This document shows, piece after piece, positions 38,284 to 50,702 of a stretch of DNA of 64,000 nt (position 1 is its first letter; each line of letters opens with the position of its first letter). The position numbers were made by a program, and so were the translations under genes. Source of the DNA: Pseudofabraea citricarpa (taxonomy: Eukaryota > Ascomycota > Leotiomycetes > Helotiales > Dermateaceae); NCBI GenBank assembly GCA_029641185.1, contig JAPWGK010000023.1:124001-188000 (forward strand), written 5' to 3'. Below the pieces are notes generated by a model, which was given only the letters and a program-made list of their open reading frames with translations, had not been told where the DNA came from and made no database searches.

Positions 38284-39195
38284 ATGGCTTCTCTTGGCCT
38301 GATATGTTCACGTGATGCTCCTCAAACAGCAGAAAACATCTTTAGATTCATGGATCTTCCAACCGAGATCCGCCTCAAAATCTACAGCTACCTGCTTCCA
38401 GGGCGAACTCATACCATAGTCACTCAGTACCCGTATAATGGATACTTTTACAACACTTCTATCGTGCCTTTACATTCAGCACAATCTTTCTATCCTTTCG
38501 GACGCACCGCACCTCGTGACCAACTCACGACTTACAAAGTCCTGAACACCAATTTCCGGACCGACTTTCCTGCACCAGGGATCTACCCTCAAATCTTCCG
38601 GGTATGTCGACGGATGCACGATGAAGCCGAACCTGTCCTTTACGGTGGAAATACCGTTTTTGATTTCGGCGTGCATACCAATGCGCTGCAGGCTTTTTTT
38701 CAGGACCGGTCGGTTCTGGCGAGACGTAGCGTGAGGACGATCCGCATCGCGAAAGAGATTCCTGAAGAACCGGCTGGCAACTCGGATGAGCCGAGGGGCA
38801 TACTCAACCCAGCTGTGGACAACTCTTGGACCTTGCTCTGCAAATACTTGATCAATTCTCTACCGGACCTGAGAGTGGTGGATCTTACAGTATGGTCTCC
38901 CACCGGAAACCTGGCTTCGCTGTCTCACTCGTCCGCTACTCCTGAGCATCTTGAGGAAGAGCAAGAGAGGGAATGGAGGGAATGGGAATGGATACGGGAT
39001 CTTCTCGATCTGGAAGTATTGAAGAGTCTGAAAATTACCTACTGGGGATTTAATAGTCGGGTTGAAGGAGGAGTTGGTTTTTATGATTGGCATGTGAAGA
39101 AAATGCTCAATAATCCATCGGTCAAGGAACAGATGATTAAAGATGGGGTCGTCTTCCAAGGGTTTGTTGTTCTTCGAGGAGGAGCTACAGTCTAG
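38284..39195 (+). CDS. F-box-like fungal protein, paralogue of the gene at 36869
   Basis: A single exon of 303 aa from the ATG in CAACATGGC. An in-frame ATG at 38089 would add 65 residues that do not resemble the family. Landmarks are FMDLPTEIRLKIYSYLL (22-38) and IFRVCRRMHDEAEPVLYGGNTVFDFG (104-129), both matching the neighbour at 36869. A Glu/Trp/Arg-rich stretch follows near 215-235, then DLEVLKSLKITYWGF. It is probably a member of an expanded fungal F-box-like/2EXR-related family; function unknown. Confidence 0.8.
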   Translation: MASLGLICSRDAPQTAENIFRFMDLPTEIRLKIYSYLLPGRTHTIVTQYPYNGYFYNTSIVPLHSAQSFYPFGRTAPRDQLTTYKVLNTNFRTDFPAPGIYPQIFRVCRRMHDEAEPVLYGGNTVFDFGVHTNALQAFFQDRSVLARRSVRTIRIAKEIPEEPAGNSDEPRGILNPAVDNSWTLLCKYLINSLPDLRVVDLTVWSPTGNLASLSHSSATPEHLEEEQEREWREWEWIRDLLDLEVLKSLKITYWGFNSRVEGGVGFYDWHVKKMLNNPSVKEQMIKDGVVFQGFVVLRGGATV

Positions 39196-41603
39196 ATGAT
39201 TGGCATTGCATTTCCTTTGTTTTGTTTTTCTGCTGAAGGGGTTGAATAGGTAATATGGGGATATAGGTTAGAGATAGATTTAATTTTAAATGAGTAATAT
39301 AATGACCGGTTTTGCATGGAGAAATGTCAGACTCCAAAAAAGAACATTGTTGGATTTTTCTCATCGTTGATAACCCAGTATAGATTTAGAGGCTAGCAAG
39401 ATCCTCCCCCATATGTCCCTACCTATTTAAAGCCCAACAATTACAGAGGAATCACACAGCAGTTAGAGGAAAACGACGCTTAATGGCCGGCATGGGCAGC
39501 TTATCTTCAGGAAGACGGCAGAGAAGTCTTGTACAAATCTTAACCTACCACCAATGGGAAATGGACACCCAGGCTAACACATCTGCTGCCCCTAGATATT
39601 GCCTCTGGTTCTCTCCGTACTGTTGTCAGGCACATTCTTGTTGTCACTTATCTCGTAGCTTAATAATTTCAATTTCTTCATACTGGGTGGGAGATGCACA
39701 CAAACTCAGATGGGGAGGTGGCTGGTTACGCGCAGTTGAAGAGTTGGATGTATGGAATCAAATCTGGTTGCAAGAAATGCGGTAACGCGTTCTTCGTTAT
39801 GGAAACATTTGTTCTTGGTGTTTTTCAAGAGAATCTATATCTATCCTCGACAAAATAATCACATGGAGATCTCTACGGGCTTTCGGGCCGTAAGCGAGAG
39901 AGTCTACGGGTTCTTTCCAGCCAAAATTCACATTGCAAACCCACCCGCTGTAAAATGTCAATGAAATGAACCCCCTCAGCCGTAATTACAGACAAAAGGC
40001 TAGGGAGGTAACTGATACATAGCATGTCAAGAAAAGCGTAGCCTTTGGAGAGTACCAGAATGTAGTGTTGGCAAACTCTTTTGGATTCTGAAATCTGTCC
40101 CGAGGCACGCATCAAACTCCCCACAAGAACCAATAGTAAGAAGTGCGACGATTCTGCGGGTGTCTTGTTGCTATTGTCAGTTTCGTTGCTATTCTAAATG
40201 GATTCAGATTAAAGATAATCAACCGTAGCGCAATTCCTTCTATAGGAGTACCCATTGTAGCGACTGCCAATCTTTCTTGTCAATCGTTCTTGTCCCCGGT
40301 GTGCCGTAACCATTGTCGTAGGCGGTATGCGTTCATTTTGAGCTTTGTGTTTACTCGTCTGAGGTCTATGACTACTCTTGGTTTTCCGTCTCTCCATGCC
40401 ACGATATATTACAGAGCTACGGTGAAAATTTGAAGCCCAGCTTAAAATCCATGCAGGCAATAAAGGATACCTAGTGTGATTTACAAGCTGAGACATACTC
40501 GCTTGATCCTTTCCCTGATTTTTGGGTGTTGAAATACAAAGAAGGAATAGCATTATTTGAGATGCGAAAAGAGCTTCTTGGACTATGTCCAGCTTTTATG
40601 TGGTTTACACTGGCAAGTCACCCGAATTTCAAACCAATTCCGAGTCTATTGAGAACTAAGGGTTTTCTTGTGATGGGATAAGATACTCCAATGAATTGAT
40701 TCATGTCATGTTTCAACGCTTCAACAGAGCTGGTCGGGAGGTCTCGTCGCTTAATTGCCATGGTCACTGAAACTTATGCACTGGGATAGATATTCTTATA
40801 AGCCTGCAAGTATAATCCTATTATTTCTTCTCTTGTTTTACTTTGACTGTCTAGACCAAATCCAATTGAAATGGGTTACAGATGATAAGAACAAATCATG
40901 CCTGACCCAGAGTTAATTTATAGTAGTTAGTAAGTACCAAGCTGGGACTTTGATTAGATATCGAAAAAAAAATATCCTGATCTTGACTATATTATAATCA
41001 CCAATCTGTCCCTGGAACAGACTAGGACTGACATGTGAGTATTTCAGTGTTAGATCCAAGGTCCACAGAGATATCTTCAAGTCTACCTTCGTCAGGGAGG
41101 CGGGCTATTACCGAGATATCAACATCTCAGTTCTGGGCAGCAATCAATACAAACTTCAAGAGCAGATGAAACAAGAGCTAGATAACTCCATGTTTGTTAA
41201 ATCCATTATCAAATTGTTTTCAAACAACTGTCAAAGCTTAAGAAAGTAAACATAGATTAATTTTGACACGATTTTTCTCCATTCTAGCGTCATCTTTTGG
41301 TAAAGAAATTTACTATTTCGCTTTCTTTCTGGAGAGCCATTTTGGCGTTAAGCTATGGATAATTCATTCAATAAACGTAAATATCATGCGTCATCGATCC
41401 CTCCCGAAGATGAAACTAGGTCTCTCCCCCCAAAGGCGGGACAACTGATCCCCCGTCCTGATGACTAAGCTCCCAATCGTGCCAATGTATCAAACCGAAT
41501 CCGAGCCGACCTGACACCAATACACCTCCCCATTCTGTTTATTAAACAAACCCAAGACACCCAACTGCCCAAGCCGAGTAAAAGCCAATTCACACCGATC
41601 AAA
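39196..41603. other. AT-rich intergenic region
   Basis: 2.4 kb with no supported gene. Frames are short and lack domain features, and I found no terminal repeats or array. Confidence 0.5.
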
Positions 41604-42814
41604 ATGCCGTTCCAACTTCCAGATACAATGCGAGTTTGGCAGTACTCGAGCACGACAGGTGGCCTCGACAAAAACCTAAAACTCAACTCCGCAGCCGCCA
41701 TACCGAAGCCAGGACCAAACCAACATCTAGTCCAGGTCATTGCCGCAGCACTGAATCCGGTAGATTACAAGTAAGCATCTCGGTGCGAGATTTTCTCTAG
41801 TCAGGATGATTCATGAGGTTTTTGAGACATTGTTTCGCTGCGATGAAGTGTTTCTGAATAATGTCCAACCCCTTTTGTGGATTTTCTGGAGAAAAATAAA
41901 AAGCAATACTGATACTATAATTCTTTGGGTACAGACCGTCCGAGGCGCCTTTGATTGGCCTTCTAATGGTCCGTAAGCCAGCAACCCCTGGCATCGATTT
42001 CGCTGGCCGAATCGTCACCCCCGCCGATGGATCACCATTTAAACCAGGCCAGCTTGTATTTGGCGCAGCTGGAAAGTCACCACTAGCTGGCGGAGCGCTT
42101 GCCGAGTTTGCGCTATGTGAAAAGGTGAATGTAGTTGCGCTTCCGGACGGAGTTGACCCTGTCATCGCGGCGACTCTTACCGTGGCTGGCCTCACGGCTT
42201 ACCAGTCAATTGTACCAAATGTGAAGGAGGGCGACAGGATCTTCATCAATGGCGGTTCTGGTGGAACGGGTGTGTTTGGGATCCAATTCGCCAAGGCTGC
42301 TGGATGCCATGTAACGACGAGTTGTTCGACGACTAATGTGGAGCTTTGCAAGAGTCTCGGCGCGGATGAAGTCATTGACTATACGAAAGGCAATTTGATC
42401 GAGGCGTTGAAGAATAGCAGCCATCAGTTCGACCACGTTGTCGACAATGTCGGGACCGATAGATCGCTGTACTGGCAGTGTCATGAGTATATGAAGCCAG
42501 CAGCAACGTACGTCTTGATCAGCAGAGACTTGACATTTGCTACTATCGTCGATGCAGTGTCGCTCAAAGTTATCCCAAGCTTCCTTGGCGGCATGAAGAG
42601 AAAGCTCACGGGCTTCTTCCCAGATCCAAAATCAGAAGATTTGGAAGCGATTGTGCAATGGGTTAAGGAAGGCAAGGTGAAGCCGGTTATTGATCATAAG
42701 TTCTCCTTCGAGGAGGCCGTGCAGGCACTTCAGAAGCTGAAGACCAAGAGAGCAAAAGGGAAGATTGTAATTGATATTGCGTCCGAGACGCATAAGACGA
42801 TGTGGACAGAGTAA
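41604..42814 (+). CDS. MDR-family NAD(P)H-dependent oxidoreductase (quinone oxidoreductase-like)
   Basis: Two exons, 41604-41770 and 41935-42814, with a 164-bp intron give 348 aa. The join falls in AALNPVDYK/PSEAPL, the conserved end of the GroES-like domain. Features are GIDFAGRIV (74-82), the Rossmann dinucleotide loop NGGSGGTGVFGIQFAK (161-176), LGADEVIDY and a final FEEAVQALQKLKTKRAKGKIVI segment. These are hallmarks of zinc-free medium-chain reductases such as quinone or enone reductases. There are no zinc-ligand cysteines of the alcohol dehydrogenase type. Substrate unknown. It sits alone among F-box-like genes, with no sign of a metabolite cluster. Confidence 0.9.
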
Positions 42815-44033
42815 ATGGACCTGTAGCTAAAAGTTTAAACCCAGAAATTGTATGTACGATAGAGATAATACCTGCCCCGTTTGTATTACAGTGCGCATGC
42901 TGGCAAGAAATGTTTTTAAAACTAGAATGAAAGATAAGATGAGATAACTGCAAAGAAAAGAAGAAGAAAAAGCCTCGATATTATATTCTGTTATCAAAGT
43001 AATTGCCCTTGCCGTTGTCATTACCGTCTCCTCGCTTAATTCAAATCTCTCTCGACACCATCCCAAGAGAACAATAAACAGACATTGGGATAAGAAAAGG
43101 CCATGGGGGTTAGTTGCAATAGTAAGGAAGGTGATTTTTTGGGGAAATGGGGTTGTGGTTCTTGGCCAGGTCGATACATACAGGCCTGGTAGGATCGGCG
43201 TGGTTCGCAGCATCATACAACCGCGCCGAGTGTAAAACATATTCATCTTAGCTACAGGTACCTTTTTCTCTAGGGAGGTAGATAGATATCTGTGAGTCTG
43301 TACCTCTTGACAAAAGTGAGTATGTAGGTGTCCCAGATAGCAAGACTCGAGTGGGGTGAAAGAAAGAAATATAAGAGGCAGGTGGGCAAGGCAAAGAAAA
43401 TGCAAGCTCGAGCTGAGTGGTAGAAACTATGAGTGACTCGAATGAATATGTATACATAGGCATGGGCTATATAGAATCCATGGAAAGAAACTATCCAGGC
43501 ATAGAGCTAAGAGCAAAGACCGAAAAAGATAATGATACCCAAGTCTCTAGTCCGTTGTATGGAAAATTCTTGACATCATTATCACATTACGTACTTAGGT
43601 ACCTTCATATTGGTTGCTCTATTATTACTCACCAGTGACTCTTCAAAAGAGCCGCCGATGTCTCAAGAGTGTGTCTTAAAAATTTGGAGTTCGCACTCTT
43701 CGCTTGCCAATTATCACATTAAATATGCAGAGGTCAAAAGCATGGGAGATTGTATGTTGGATGTAAGTTTCATTGCGCAATACCTCGAACATAAACTCAA
43801 ACCTACTCTAACATCAAATACGGAGAGAAGAGCTGCGGACAATGTGTCGAGATACCGATGTTCTGGTAAGTGAGGATCTGAGGAAAGAGCGACAGACATT
43901 CCCCTGAGCTCCAGAGGATTCGGAAAGAAGACCAACCGATACTCCGCAGGTCTTGATACATCGAGGAAGCCGTCGCCAACAATATGAGCACAGTTAGCTC
44001 ATGTTAATATTCGGTTGGTCTTTGCTAATCCGA
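42815..44033. other. convergent intergenic region
   Basis: 1.2 kb between converging genes with no supported CDS. It is presumed 3' UTRs and spacer. Confidence 0.55.
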
Positions 44034-45361
44034 TTAAAGACCCCAGCCTTTTGTCTCATAGACGCAGTGCTGCTCACCAAACACAAGTGCGTCCTTCTCT
44101 CTTTCACAGTCCTTCCTGAGAACCTCAATTATAGCATCACAAGAACCAGCCCTGGTGAGTTCCAGACTGGTATTCCAGCTTTCCAGATATGGTGCGTTGG
44201 GGTCTTCGTCAGAATTATCAACCTCTGCTTTGTAGTTCTTGTCCCCGAAGACCTCCACATCGAGAGGCTCAAGTTTCCATAGCAAAACTTCTATCTCCGG
44301 AATGTTCCAATCAGGTTTGACTGATTTGACAGCATCAAATGAAGTGGCTACTTCCTTGTATACTTTAGAAGCTCGGTCCTCACTGATCGACCCTTGTAGT
44401 GGCTTCATAAAGCCTTGACGCCTTTCGTTTTCTCTATTGCCATCCCGCGTAGGTTCGAAGACGATGGTAAATTTCCTCAACTTTCTGAAATCTGCCCAGA
44501 CACTTGGTGGCACCGAAGCGTAGATTTTGTCTTCAACCGTCAATAGTTGAATCTCAATGAGACTGTTCAGATGTGCCCTAACAGTTGGCCTTAGGCAACC
44601 GGGAGATGATTGCTCCACGAGTAAATCGAGTAGTATCTTGAAGTTTGACCAAGGGTTACCACCCATGTAAAATGTATCGTACAAGGTATTTAGAGGCACA
44701 TTCACCTTACGGCGTGAAGTACTAGAATTGCCTATGTAGGTGTATACCTTCAACAGTTCTGCACGAGAATCCTTGCAGACTTCGAGGAGTGTAGCAACAG
44801 AAGATGGTGTGATGTTGATCCTATCTTCTTCGATCGAACTTGATTCTTCTACCATCGAGAAGGACCAAAATCCATCTATATAGTTCCCCATATACTGTTT
44901 TGTAAAGGAATGAAAGGCGGGCTCAGATACACGAGATGCCAAAGACCAGATTCGCAATTGAATCTCTTTAGGCAATTGACCGAATCTAGGGAATGCGTAG
45001 GCTGGGACATATCGTTTTTGATGTTCTTCAGCGCTTCCATATTGAATCTATCCCAGGGTCAAAACTTTGGCCAGTAAGTCAAGAGTGGTTCCATTTCTAG
45101 ACTTACAAGTGATTGCGCCAAACGTCCCTTCAAGGACCGCTCAATCTGGGACTCTTGCATATTGAATTCCACACGTTGTTGTTTCTGTTTCTCGTCGAAT
45201 TCCACCTGCTGTTGTTTCTGTTGCTCATGGAACTCTCTTTGTTGTCGCTTGGACTCGTCTTCAAAGGCCTGCAATCTCGATGCAGCTTCCCCCATCGTGG
45301 GCCCAAATCGTCTAAAATGTTCCCACTCGCGCTCCAAACCATCGTTGTGTCGAGGCTCCAT
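44034..45361 (-). CDS. N-terminal coiled coil plus 2EXR/F-box-like domain protein
   Basis: Two exons, 45361-45107 and 45047-44034, with a 59-bp phase-0 intron give 422 aa. Exon 1 (85 aa) is almost entirely charged helix with near-identical units such as REFHEQQKQQQVEF and DEKQKQQRVEF, a likely coiled coil. Exon 2 starts with FPRFGQLPKEIQLRIWSLA (104-122), the signature opening of the 2EXR family. It then has SVATLLEVCKDSRAELLKVY and a long uncharacterised remainder ending GWGL. 2EXR proteins are greatly expanded in Leotiomycetes and related fungi, and their function is not established. Fusion to a coiled coil suggests oligomerisation. Confidence 0.85.
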
Positions 45362-47684
45362 ACTGCGTTGATGTTTGAGAGGTGAAAGGTTGAGTGGAAG
45401 ATCGAACGTTGCGCGTGATTATTTGAATATGTTGGTGGGATGTGCAAGAAAGGACTAGGACAACAGGAGATGGAAACGCGTGTCACGTGATGGCAGCTAC
45501 AAAATGATTGTTTTCTTGGACGCATCGATAGACAAATAAGGTATATTTTTTCTCTGGTTCTTTTTCCTTTTGTTCCTACTATAGACTGTATATGCCCCAT
45601 GCTAAAGTTTGAATCTGGAAGATTGCTAGGGTGAAGGCCAGAAACTTGAGAAGACCACCATCTACGGTGAAATGCTGATAAGTCAGTCTCTACTCACGCC
45701 TATGACATGGAGATTGAACAGCGCTGGGCCTAAAATAAATTCACCAAGAAGCCGCGAGACAAGACCTTCTGGTAACTTCATCAGGAAATCAGAAGCAGAA
45801 CGCAGAACGAAGCGAAGTTCGGGTTTGGCCCGGGGCCAAGAAAGCATCAATGCTGGGCATTTCTTGGTATGAAGCATCCAAGACTTTCGCCAGATCTCAC
45901 AGATCTTTGGCCTTCCTGGGCACGAACATGATGTGCAGCTTGGCTTTGCGAAGAAATGCTTGTTACAACATCATGATGCTCCAGTCTGCGATGGCTTGTA
46001 CAGCAAACAGAAATCAGTCGGCAGGCCCTCAGATGCACTGGCTGTAGCTTCTCAACACAAGTAGCATATGCTTTCTCTCGAATCTCGTCCCGATGGATTT
46101 ATGCCACGACACTAAAGCCGGAGGTCGGTTATGCATCCTTGTGCAAGAAAAAAAAAGAAAAAAAGGCAGATCGAGCAAGGGGAAAAGAATCGACGGGAGC
46201 TGCCAGTTGGTACCCCGAAACCCCGACCTCTGGAGATTTCAGGACTTGCTGTCGGCGGCTGCTGTCAGCTCTTCGAGGGCTTACTTCGTGCAGGAGCGAC
46301 AAATTATCCGCGGTCCGAGAATCCACTCTTGTTGCTGAAGATCACAGATGGACAATCTGCGAAGTTCAAGCCGAGTTCACGAAATTGCGCTCAACAGCCT
46401 TTCTCATGGGCGTGGTCTGAGAAGTTAAGAGGCTGTCAGAACCCCTTCTCCTTTTCGAGTCAGATCCAACACTTCAACAGCAGACTCAAACAAAGGAAAT
46501 CGAACAATGGGGCGTTCGACAATGCAGGCAAGAAGAACCGTTGAGGCTGAGGTGTTGCCCTCTGTTGTTGACGACTTTCATGGCTATCAATCTCTTGGCT
46601 GGCGCTTGGCAGGAGCTTGTCGACACGAGACGGCCAGGAAAGAGAGGCCAGAGAGTTCGAAGTGACGTTTTTTTGCGATGGGATGAGGAAGGCGAAGGCT
46701 CACACTTCCATTTCCCACGAGATGTAACGAGACCCCGAAACTCATCTGAAGTAACAAGCTAACCGACATCGAGTTAGCAGAGAACAAGCGACCAACCGAC
46801 CCTTGCTCGCTTCCAGCTTCCAGCCTCTCAGTTTTGTTCCTGGCATCCTGCACCTCGTAATTCGGCCTCAACCTGCACGTTCCTCGTGTTCAATCTCAAT
46901 TTTACATTTGAGGAATCCTAAAAGAGGAGGGATATGTTGGCCACCGATCAAGCTTAAACAAGCTCATGCCAATTCTTAGCGCTTCTTGTCATTAGCTTGA
47001 TTTTCAACTTAGCCCTGTCACGTTTCATCTGATATCCAAAACACCAGACCGCTGACTTTACGAGGCGCTGGAGCCCCTTGAAGCATCAGGATCCATCCCC
47101 ATCACCAGCATCCATCCCACCTGACCATGCCGACTTCATAGGCCTATGAGGCCCATATGAGACTTTTTATGATCCGTAAAGCAGATCAGACGGTGCCAAG
47201 GTGTTTCCCGTAGACGATGGTTGTCACTCTGCTACCCGGATCTTCTCCTTTCTCGGCGCCACGGACGTCCACGATGGTGGAAAAATACAAGATCTTTCCA
47301 AGAGTCTTCCCCCTGTCCCGATCAGCTCGAATCGTCTGGGCTTCCGATCCATAAGTCAGCCAATGAGTGGAGATCAATATTGCATGGATGCTTCTGCGTC
47401 GGCTCCCTCAACAGTTAGTTCTTGCGAAGTAGTGGGGATCAGAGCAAGTTCGACATTCCATCCCCCGTGGTTCGACTACTGCTCTGAGCTCTCATGCGCA
47501 CGAGCGTCTCATTTCTCTGTCGTCTTCAAACGGCCGCAACTAGCAATATGCTCAGCGCTAGTATCGGTACCCGGTTGACAAGATGAGATGGATCACGGAG
47601 GGTGGAGCAGGACAGGAGGGTTCTATGCATGGCTAGTCACATACAGTATGCATACGGAAGTCCAGGAGCAATGTGAGCTTGCTA
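45362..47684. other. intergenic, promoter side of the secreted-protein gene
   Basis: No gene is supported in 2.3 kb. Frames around 46100-46800 overlap on several strands and have no domain features. The right end leads into the TATA element at 47685. Confidence 0.5.
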
Positions 47685-47692
47685 TATAAGAC
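47685..47692 (+). promoter_or_regulatory. TATA box (TATATAAG) of the secreted-protein gene
   Basis: TATATAAG lies 216 bp before the ATG at 47901. From about 47700 to the ATG the sequence is rich in CT and CA with no ATG, and carries two near-identical CAGCTG(T/C)GCTGTC copies. This matches a typical strong fungal promoter with an approximately 180-nt leader. Confidence 0.65.
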
Positions 47693-47900
47693 TACATCTT
47701 CCTGCTCACAATAGCCTTTCCTTCTTCATCAGCTTCATTCTCTCCTTCATTCAATCTTTACCTTTCAGCTGTGCTGTCCTGTCTCTTCAAATTAACAGCT
47801 GCGCTGTCTAATCAACTATTTACACTCTCTTCATCACTTCTTTCTAAAATCCCAACTTTAAACCCAACAACCGGTTCATCCCACCCACCAAACCATCAAA

Positions 47901-48536
47901 ATGCAGTTCTCCGTTCTCGCCGTTTCCTTCCTCGCCGCCTTCGTTGCAGCCAGCCCTATGCCAAAGAAGTCGGCTAAGTCCACCTCCGTCGACTCTTGTG
48001 CTTCTGCTGCTGCTACCGATTCAGCTGCTTCTTCCACCGTTGCAGCCGCTGCTTCGGCCACTGGCTCTTCCAGCAAGGCTGCTTCCACTGCCGCCGCCGC
48101 CGCCAGCGGAGGAGATGTTTTGACAGCTTCTGCCTATAACGATTTCCAGATCTCCTCTGGAACTGCCGGAGATGCTGAGGCAAATGCCAACGCTCTCTTC
48201 GCTGGTATCGATCAGACCAACCTCGCTGCCGTCTCTGCCAACGATTTGGATGTCATCAACGGTATCCACGATGCCGCTGAGGATGCTGAGGTTTCGGCTT
48301 TCAACCCAGCCATTGCAGCTGCTACCGGCGATGAGGCTGATGCTCTCCAGCGTGGAAAGATCGCCAACAAGGTCCTTAAGCTCACTGCAGAGGTTCTCGG
48401 TCTCCAGGTCAAGGTTGCTCAAGGAGGTAGCGGAGACGTTGCCGCTGAGCAGACCAAGCTGGCCAAGAACATTGCCACCGACAAGGCTGATGCCGGTCTT
48501 GCCCAGACCGCCGTTCCTTTCGACGCCACCTCATAG
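47901..48536 (+). CDS. small secreted Ala-rich protein
   Basis: A single exon of 211 aa with the start in CAAAATGCAG. Residues 1-18 (MQFSVLAVSFLAAFVAAS) are a clear signal peptide, followed by a short KK-containing stretch that may be a propeptide. Residues 25-75 are Ser/Ala low complexity. About 78-185 is a helical, Cys-free domain with SAYNDFQISSGTAGDAEANA, INGIHDAAEDAEVSAFNP and GKIANKVLKLTAEVLGLQVK. This matches a family usually labelled small secreted protein in filamentous ascomycetes, with no settled function. Only one Cys is visible after the signal peptide, which is unlike a disulfide-rich effector. A strong TATA promoter suggests high expression. Confidence 0.85.
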   Translation: MQFSVLAVSFLAAFVAASPMPKKSAKSTSVDSCASAAATDSAASSTVAAAASATGSSSKAASTAAAAASGGDVLTASAYNDFQISSGTAGDAEANANALFAGIDQTNLAAVSANDLDVINGIHDAAEDAEVSAFNPAIAAATGDEADALQRGKIANKVLKLTAEVLGLQVKVAQGGSGDVAAEQTKLAKNIATDKADAGLAQTAVPFDATS

Positions 48537-50702
48537 AGGGTTTTCTAAACCGATCTCTCTTGGCCCGGCTCCCGGGGCCATCAATCAAACGAAGAGCGAA
48601 GGGGGAATAATTGCATAATCTTTTTTTCAGATGCGATTGAGGGGGTTGTGGATGAGGATTTTTAGGAGAGGAGGAACTACCTTTCTCGTGTTCCGATCGA
48701 TGGATGTCTTTTTTTGTAAATTTAATCTGAAGAGTCAGGGGTTCTGTATCTAGTCGAATCAAAGTTGGAGGAGAGTTTCAGCTGCGCAATACTTCGTCTT
48801 GTCCCATTCTGCATTGTGATCTGGATTGGTGTTTCGAGTGTGCTTTCTGATAGCCTGTGATAGAATGATCTTGAGCTTATTCTTCCATATATCCACCATT
48901 TTGACAAGTCCTTCACACCTGTTTTGAGATGCGTTTGCAAAGATTTACTCTCAAAGATAGACTAGTGGATCACACTGAAGATGAGATACTGGTGATGATT
49001 CTTCAAATAAAAAAAGAACCTATGCTAGCTATCTTGCTAGATTCGGAGAAATGATAACCACAGGAGATATAGTAAATGTTCGCTAGAGGACGCGAGTATG
49101 AAAGGTGCTACTAAGTGTATGAGAATCTGTTCGTCGATGTCAGTGGCTCGCTCAAAATCCAGCAACTATACTTTCATCTCGGGATATTGAAGTCGAGGAA
49201 TGGTCTGCAGAATGTTAGCTATGTTTGTTATCATTACCTCTTCGTGCCCTAATCTCTCAATTAGCTATGTATGCATCTGAATCTCTAGGAATTCGTCGTG
49301 TTGGCTTTCCTATCAATGGTATTTTATGCCAGCGGGAAAGCATTGGGGCCATTAACTTGGTTCCCTCTGTCCCTTATTTCTCGGCTACAAGGTCCAAATC
49401 TTTTATATCACTCATTAAAATCTGATACTGGCCATCGCAATCACTCCTAGTGTTTGCCTTCTCATTCCTTTCAAATCGACTAACTTGAGTTGGGTCCAAG
49501 AACATAGAATTACCCGAGGAATAAATGTGAACAATAACAACGTTGCTTGAGTATTATTTCAAATCCCGCTGTGAAAATAAGCAGTTGTATATGTAGGGAG
49601 TTTGGATAGACAAGTAGAAATCTTGTTTCAGTTCGTTTAAGAAATCAACTCATAGGTGACGGATAGGGGAAGTTATAAGCAAAATTTAATATTTGCAGTT
49701 TACACTTTGACGCTGTCTCTGCATCAGTATACATCGAAGGAATGAAGGTATTTCTTGTGGCAGGGATTTAACAGAGATCTTGGATTTCTCTTCCAAAGGT
49801 CCACATACTTACCACAACTATAAGCCACGACGAAATCCTCCAGGTCGCTAAACTTAGTTCCTTTCCCCATATGTATTCAGAAGACTCTACAGGAGCGTTC
49901 TCCATATTAGAAGCATAAGTCCAGAATTCAAAGACTAGCTTAGTCTCGCTTCTCACTCACAAATCAGACGTGCATCTAGATATTTTAGCAAGGTCGTGGG
50001 GAAATCCAGAAAAAGTTGCTCTATGATGAGAAGGTTATATGATATACCATTTTTATTTCAGCTTTCCCTCTTGGATTCATATGTTCTAGAAAAACGAAGC
50101 ATTTATACTAGAGCGTACTCCACTGATGCTCGCTGGTCTCAAACTCATCGCGGCAATATTTTGAAGGCGAACTTGCCTTTCGGTACGTTTCGGTACGTAC
50201 TGAGAGATTCATAAAACTAGGGAAATGCTTGGAAGAGAAACCTTCATTTCTCATCGTCACATATCAACTTTTTTTTTGCCCACTCATAGATGAACCTCGT
50301 GTTCACCAGATGGCTCTTATTGACAAATATTCCAGCTAGATGGCAAAAGCAATGGGGATTGTAAATGTAATAGGTTGTCCCAAAACCATTATCAGATTCA
50401 TTCTCAACCCCTAAAACGGATATGTAGACAAGAACAGACTTCTACCAGATATAAATGAGAGGGGTCAAATAATCATGAAATATGACGTTAGAATGTACTG
50501 TGTGATATGAGCTCATCATGATACCATGATTTTGGAAATGGACCAAGTCTGACCATCAAACATCTTCAGTGCTCAGATTTGAATCTCGAGTCAAAAGAGT
50601 GTCCTTTTCTTTCCCCACCAAGCCAAACTACTTTTTGTATAGTGAAGTCCCCCTTCACGATTCAGCCCCACACGTTGATTCAGAACCTCTCTTATGTCAG
50701 AA
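48537..50702. other. convergent AT-rich intergenic region
   Basis: 2.2 kb without a supported gene. It includes the 3' UTR of the secreted-protein gene on the left and of the cytochrome-b5-like gene on the right. Frames are short and AT-rich. No transposon ends were noticed. Confidence 0.5.

Noticed and set aside
46131..46544. 137-codon open frame in the 45-47 kb spacer
   Set aside because: Overlapping open frames on both strands, Lys-rich start, no domain.
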